A stretch of 10,168 nucleotides of DNA, from assembly GCA_002717915.1 (NCBI GenBank), contig PBCV01000029.1:9593-19760 (forward strand), in the 5' to 3' direction. The notes beneath the pieces are model-generated. The model had not been told where the DNA came from, did not search any database, and saw only the letters and a program-made list of their open reading frames with translations. This DNA comes from Fidelibacterota bacterium. GTDB taxonomy: Bacteria > Fidelibacterota > Marinisomatia > Marinisomatales > UBA1611. Of the stretch, positions 7,353 to 10,168 are shown in pieces. Both the position numbers and the translations under genes were made by a program. The first letter of the stretch is position 1. Every line of letters begins with the position of its first letter.

Positions 7353-8678
7353 ATGAAGATTCGCGATTCCAGTCTTAAGTTTCTTGGTGTATTGATTTTT
7401 ACTTTCACGGTCTGGCACTGTTCAGAAAATCCGATCCAGAGTGATCTCAGTCATTCAACGATATATCTGGATACGTTAACTATCCGTGAAATATCAGGTA
7501 CAAACTACTGGGTTGCACCCAATCTAGGTTCTAATGAAAAATTATACCTGGGTACCAAGAATGGATTAAATGTACCGGTTTCATTTATAGAAATAGAAAC
7601 TCCCAGTCCCAATTATTGGAATTATTATTATGACAGTACTATTACTATTGATAGTCTGCATTTTAAACTGTATACAAATGATAGTCTTTTAGGTTTGAAA
7701 GAAGTTTTACTACCATTCCTCTATTTTAAATCAGGATTTCATTTTGACGAATCTGAAAATACATATCTTGATTTTTCAGGATTTACAATTTCCGATTGGA
7801 TAGAGCTTGGGAGTCCAAGAATTAAAATAAATACAGTAAAAGATACAGTTTTTACTTCTGATGATTCCATCATGACTATTTCTGATAATTATCTTTCAAC
7901 TGAGTTAGTATGGGATATTATGAGTATTATAGATAATCTAACTTTTTCTAAAAATAATAATAACAATACTCCACTTATCTCAACAGGTGAACGCACTTTT
8001 TCCATATATAATCCTCAGATAGATTACTTTGAAGCATTCAGTGAAGAGGCTACCACAGGTGAAAAAGATCCAAAGGTCCTAATGTATTATCGCCGCAGTG
8101 TGATCACAGGCGATAGCACTACTATCGATACAACATCAGCAACGATCTATTCAAGTGGTGATCTTTCAATTATTGAACCAAATGTAATGGCCTTGGATTC
8201 AACCAAGTTGGGGCTAAGCAATGGGATGGGCCTTCGATCTGTAATGAATATTTCATTTTTGTCAAGTTCATTGCCTGCAGGTTCTATCATTCGCAGTGCA
8301 GATTTAATTTTACCGATTGATACAACCCTAAGTTCGCCTAGCTACACTGTAATACTTGATCCTATTGAAACAGATAGTTCTGCAATCGATAGTGTTGCCG
8401 TATACGAAAAAGATCCATACAATGGAATTGGCTATCCATATCGGGTCTCATCAGACTCATCAAACTGGAGATCAACATCTGCCAACTTGGGATGGGGACA
8501 TGACTTATTTATTGTTTCAATAAAAAATATTTTACAGAACATTGCATTGGAGAACGAGACGATTCTTGGATTTAAGGTCGTTGCAAATGAAAAGAATGAT
8601 CCATTTGAATCTATCTGGTTTGATCTGCATCATAGCTCAGTACATCCTAGAGTGGAAATCATCTATGTGGCTGATTAA
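7353..8678 (+). CDS. Probable surface lipoprotein with two tandem beta domains
   Basis: The 441-residue product has a short signal sequence with hydrophobic core F10 to V20 and a single Cys at 23 (T-V-W-H-C-S-E-N), so it is probably a lipoprotein, although His before the Cys is an unusual lipobox. The rest is rich in Ser, Thr, Asp and Ile, typical of an extracellular beta protein. Two halves appear to repeat: one ends near 246 in P-K-V-L-M-Y-Y and the other near 438 in P-R-V-E-I-I-Y. Both resemble the closing strand of DNRLRE-type beta-sandwich domains, and N-L-G-S-N-E-K-L-Y-L-G (57-67) resembles their opening. A run of five Asn (201-205) lies in the first half. In Bacteroidota a DUF4270 lipoprotein often lies beside the short starch-synthase-like gene; this may be its positional counterpart. 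Function unknown. Confidence 0.7.
   Translation: MKIRDSSLKFLGVLIFTFTVWHCSENPIQSDLSHSTIYLDTLTIREISGTNYWVAPNLGSNEKLYLGTKNGLNVPVSFIEIETPSPNYWNYYYDSTITIDSLHFKLYTNDSLLGLKEVLLPFLYFKSGFHFDESENTYLDFSGFTISDWIELGSPRIKINTVKDTVFTSDDSIMTISDNYLSTELVWDIMSIIDNLTFSKNNNNNTPLISTGERTFSIYNPQIDYFEAFSEEATTGEKDPKVLMYYRRSVITGDSTTIDTTSATIYSSGDLSIIEPNVMALDSTKLGLSNGMGLRSVMNISFLSSSLPAGSIIRSADLILPIDTTLSSPSYTVILDPIETDSSAIDSVAVYEKDPYNGIGYPYRVSSDSSNWRSTSANLGWGHDLFIVSIKNILQNIALENETILGFKVVANEKNDPFESIWFDLHHSSVHPRVEIIYVAD
7953..7967 (+). repeat. AAT/AAC microsatellite encoding five Asn
   Basis: Five consecutive Asn codons (four AAT, one AAC) follow an A-rich run in the lipoprotein gene. The repeat is short, and gain or loss of a unit would keep the frame. 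Confidence 0.6.
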
Positions 8679-9939
8679 CACAATAGTTTCTTTATTTCTA
8701 TTATTGTCTATAGGGTTAGCCCAGGGTAGGATGAATGCTTTTGGATTAGGGCATTACTATCATAACCAGGGGATAAGAAATGCGGCTGATGGTATTACAA
8801 ATCTTACCCCTTCCTTCCAGGATAATGTATCCCTGTCCAATCCATCCACCTGGCACAACCTTGATTTTACTTATTTATCCTTGTCGTACAGCGGGAATAA
8901 TAATTCGATGTCGAACTCGACATTATTAAATGGGTATTCCAGTCTTTCAAATGCGGTCTGGATCGTTCCCATTAAGTCTAAATCATCCCTGGGAATTAGT
9001 TTAGCACCCTATTCCGATCAAAGAATTTCTGTGACAGACCAGGATACAGCAGTATTCCATGCTTTTGATGATACATTAAATGTTGCTAGATCCTTCGACA
9101 GGTCAGGCGGTATCATGTCCTTTAAAGTAGGATCATCTTATTTATTGAGCGATGTGCTTAGTCTTGGTATGACGTTTAATATTCTTTTTGGATCAGCGAG
9201 ACAAAATGAAGTCATGAATTTTGGTGGAAGTGCTGTAGTTCAAAGTTCACGAATGCGGTTTTATGGAATCTTAAATGAATTTTTTATCTCTATCACTTTA
9301 AGGGATAATTTAAAAGCATTTTCAAGTTACACCTATTCCATGAAACCCTTGGAAGGTGTTTACGAAGAAAAACATTTATTCGATGATGCAAATGGAAATG
9401 GGTATCATGATTTCTATACACCTTACTATGATTTCCCCTTTCCGGATAGTGTATCCGCAGAACCTGAAGTCCGCTTGGCAAATCTTCATAGTCCCATTGG
9501 TTATCACTTAGGATTAAGTCAATTTATAAATACCCGCACATCCATAGCTTTTGAATTTGGCGTTATTAATGATGATGCTGAAATTAGTGATCGGGTCTAT
9601 ATACCATTAGATAACTGGATAACTCGCACAAACACTGCCCATATATCATTCTCTAGATATCCAAATGACCTATCTTTAAATTTGTACGATAAATTATCTT
9701 TTAAATTTGGATTAACGTATTATAATCATATCCTGAACGATCAAACATCATCTATTACAGAGGTTGGAGGTTCTTTAGGGCTAGGATTTATATTCAAACC
9801 TGTGGGAAATCAGATAGATATAAATTATTATTTAGGAACTAGAGAATATCCAGATATAGCTGACGCAGAATTAGTACAACAGATCCAGCTTGGCATCAGC
9901 TTAGCTGATCTTTGGTTTGTTAAAAGGAGACAAAAATAA
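8665..9939 (+). CDS. Outer-membrane beta-barrel protein, FadL-like FCB family
   Basis: From ATG 8665 the product has 424 residues with a clear signal peptide (core I4-L18, likely cleavage after L-A-Q or Q-G). The mature start, N-A-F-G-L-G-H with G-I-R-N-A-A-D-G and later N-V-S-L-S-N-P-S-T-W, matches the opening of FadL-like barrels in Bacteroidota (Y-G-L-G, G-G, N-x-x-N-P-A). Alternating polar and hydrophobic strands run throughout. The end, G-N-Q-I-D-I-N-Y-Y-L-G-T-R then L-G-I-S-L-A-D-L-W-F-V-K-R-R, matches the last strands of the same family. A D-x-N-x-N-G-x-x-D calcium-type loop lies at 241-249. The substrate is unknown. The first 14 bases overlap the lipoprotein gene. An upstream in-frame TTG at 8542 was rejected because it would bury the signal peptide inside the protein. 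Confidence 0.8.
   Translation: MWLINTIVSLFLLLSIGLAQGRMNAFGLGHYYHNQGIRNAADGITNLTPSFQDNVSLSNPSTWHNLDFTYLSLSYSGNNNSMSNSTLLNGYSSLSNAVWIVPIKSKSSLGISLAPYSDQRISVTDQDTAVFHAFDDTLNVARSFDRSGGIMSFKVGSSYLLSDVLSLGMTFNILFGSARQNEVMNFGGSAVVQSSRMRFYGILNEFFISITLRDNLKAFSSYTYSMKPLEGVYEEKHLFDDANGNGYHDFYTPYYDFPFPDSVSAEPEVRLANLHSPIGYHLGLSQFINTRTSIAFEFGVINDDAEISDRVYIPLDNWITRTNTAHISFSRYPNDLSLNLYDKLSFKFGLTYYNHILNDQTSSITEVGGSLGLGFIFKPVGNQIDINYYLGTREYPDIADAELVQQIQLGISLADLWFVKRRQK
9385..9411 (+). other. Calcium-binding type loop in the barrel protein
   Basis: Codons 241-249 read D-A-N-G-N-G-Y-H-D, the D-x-N-x-N-G-x-x-D pattern of dockerin and thrombospondin type 3 calcium loops. It sits in a polar, Pro/Tyr-rich segment that is probably an extracellular loop. 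Confidence 0.5.
9924..9930 (+). promoter_or_regulatory. Shine-Dalgarno site of the last TPR gene
   Basis: AAGGAGA lies inside the last codons of the barrel gene, 11 bases before the ATG at 9942. It supports that start and co-translation of the two genes. Confidence 0.6.
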
Positions 9940-9941
9940 TT

Positions 9942-10168
9942 ATGTTTAAAACAAAGATAATTTCCATCGCTGTCGGAATGTTCTTCATCATCGTATGTGT
10001 GCCCCCTGAAAAGGGTGGGAGTAACCTTTCGCAGGACAGGGCAAAGCTGGATTCGCTAAGGAAAGTACGCTGTCCTCGGTTAATGAGCAGCGCTGCTGAA
10101 TATTACAGGAACCGGGATTGGAAACAGACTGTAAAAATTTATAAGGAAATAACAACTCTTGATTGCGA
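9942..10168 (+). CDS. Exported TPR protein, 5' end only
   Basis: The first 75 residues are visible before the window ends. They begin with a signal sequence (K3, K5, hydrophobic core I6-V18) that runs into Cys 19 followed by V-P-P-E. This could be a lipoprotein attachment Cys, but Val at the position before it is not a normal lipobox residue. After a charged stretch (Q-D-R-A-K-L-D-S-L-R) comes A-A-E-Y-Y-R-N-R-D-W-K-Q-T-V-K-I-Y-K-E-I, a typical TPR helix pair. Two more Cys (residues 44 and 75) are present. The gene starts 2 bases after the barrel protein stop, so it is in the same operon and may act with it at the cell envelope. The rest of the domain structure is out of view. Confidence 0.7.
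   Translation, partial: MFKTKIISIAVGMFFIIVCVPPEKGGSNLSQDRAKLDSLRKVRCPRLMSSAAEYYRNRDWKQTVKIYKEITTLDC

Noticed and set aside
8542..8664. Longer start of the barrel protein at a TTG
   Set aside because: It would lie inside the lipoprotein gene and place about 41 polar residues before a clear signal peptide.
8908..8923. Perfect inverted repeat with 7-base arms and a 2-base centre inside the barrel gene
   Set aside because: Arms of this length are expected by chance about once in 10 kb, and it falls within ordinary coding sequence, so there is no reason to call it an operator.
1..10168. CRISPR array, insertion sequence, tRNA, rRNA, toxin-antitoxin or phage genes
   Set aside because: No regularly spaced repeats, terminal inverted repeats, transposase motifs or RNA gene signatures were seen; the window is almost fully coding with envelope genes.

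Overview
The window is a dense stretch of genes, all on the plus strand, with only about 200 noncoding bases and no gap longer than 85 bases. It suggests a Gram-negative, rod-forming bacterium with an AT-leaning genome, most likely from the FCB superphylum (Bacteroidota, Fibrobacterota, Marinimicrobia and relatives). The reasons are a short starch-synthase-like protein of the Bacteroidota type, an outer-membrane barrel whose two ends resemble a FadL-like family common in Bacteroidota, secreted proteins rich in Ser, Asp, Thr and Asn, and several starts without a Shine-Dalgarno (SD) sequence. A Marinimicrobia-like genome fits well, but this is inference from protein style, not a database match.

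Layout. Bases 1-218 hold the 3' end of an RNase HI-type gene. After an 85-base spacer that probably carries a promoter comes a complete elongasome operon: mreB (304-1329), mreC (1336-2136), mreD (2123-2599), mrdA for PBP2 (2596-4362) and rodA (4359-5588). These genes abut or overlap, twice as ATGA. After 71 bases come a CpoB/YbgF-like coiled-coil TPR protein (5660-6481), a short GT5 starch-synthase-like protein without its catalytic C-terminal half (6500-7330), a probable surface lipoprotein with two beta domains (7353-8678), an outer-membrane beta-barrel protein (8665-9939) and the start of an exported TPR protein (9942 to the window end).

How the genes work together. MreB filaments inside the membrane, the MreC/MreD bridge, and the RodA glycosyltransferase with the PBP2 transpeptidase build the side wall. 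The CpoB-like protein could link wall synthesis to the outer envelope, as CpoB does in E. coli. The last four genes form a second module. Three of them encode envelope proteins, and the module resembles neighbourhoods remembered from Bacteroidota. No CRISPR array, insertion sequence, tRNA, rRNA or phage gene is visible. The most unusual points are the apparently non-catalytic GT5 half-protein, the duplicated domain of the lipoprotein, and the joining of this module to the elongasome operon.
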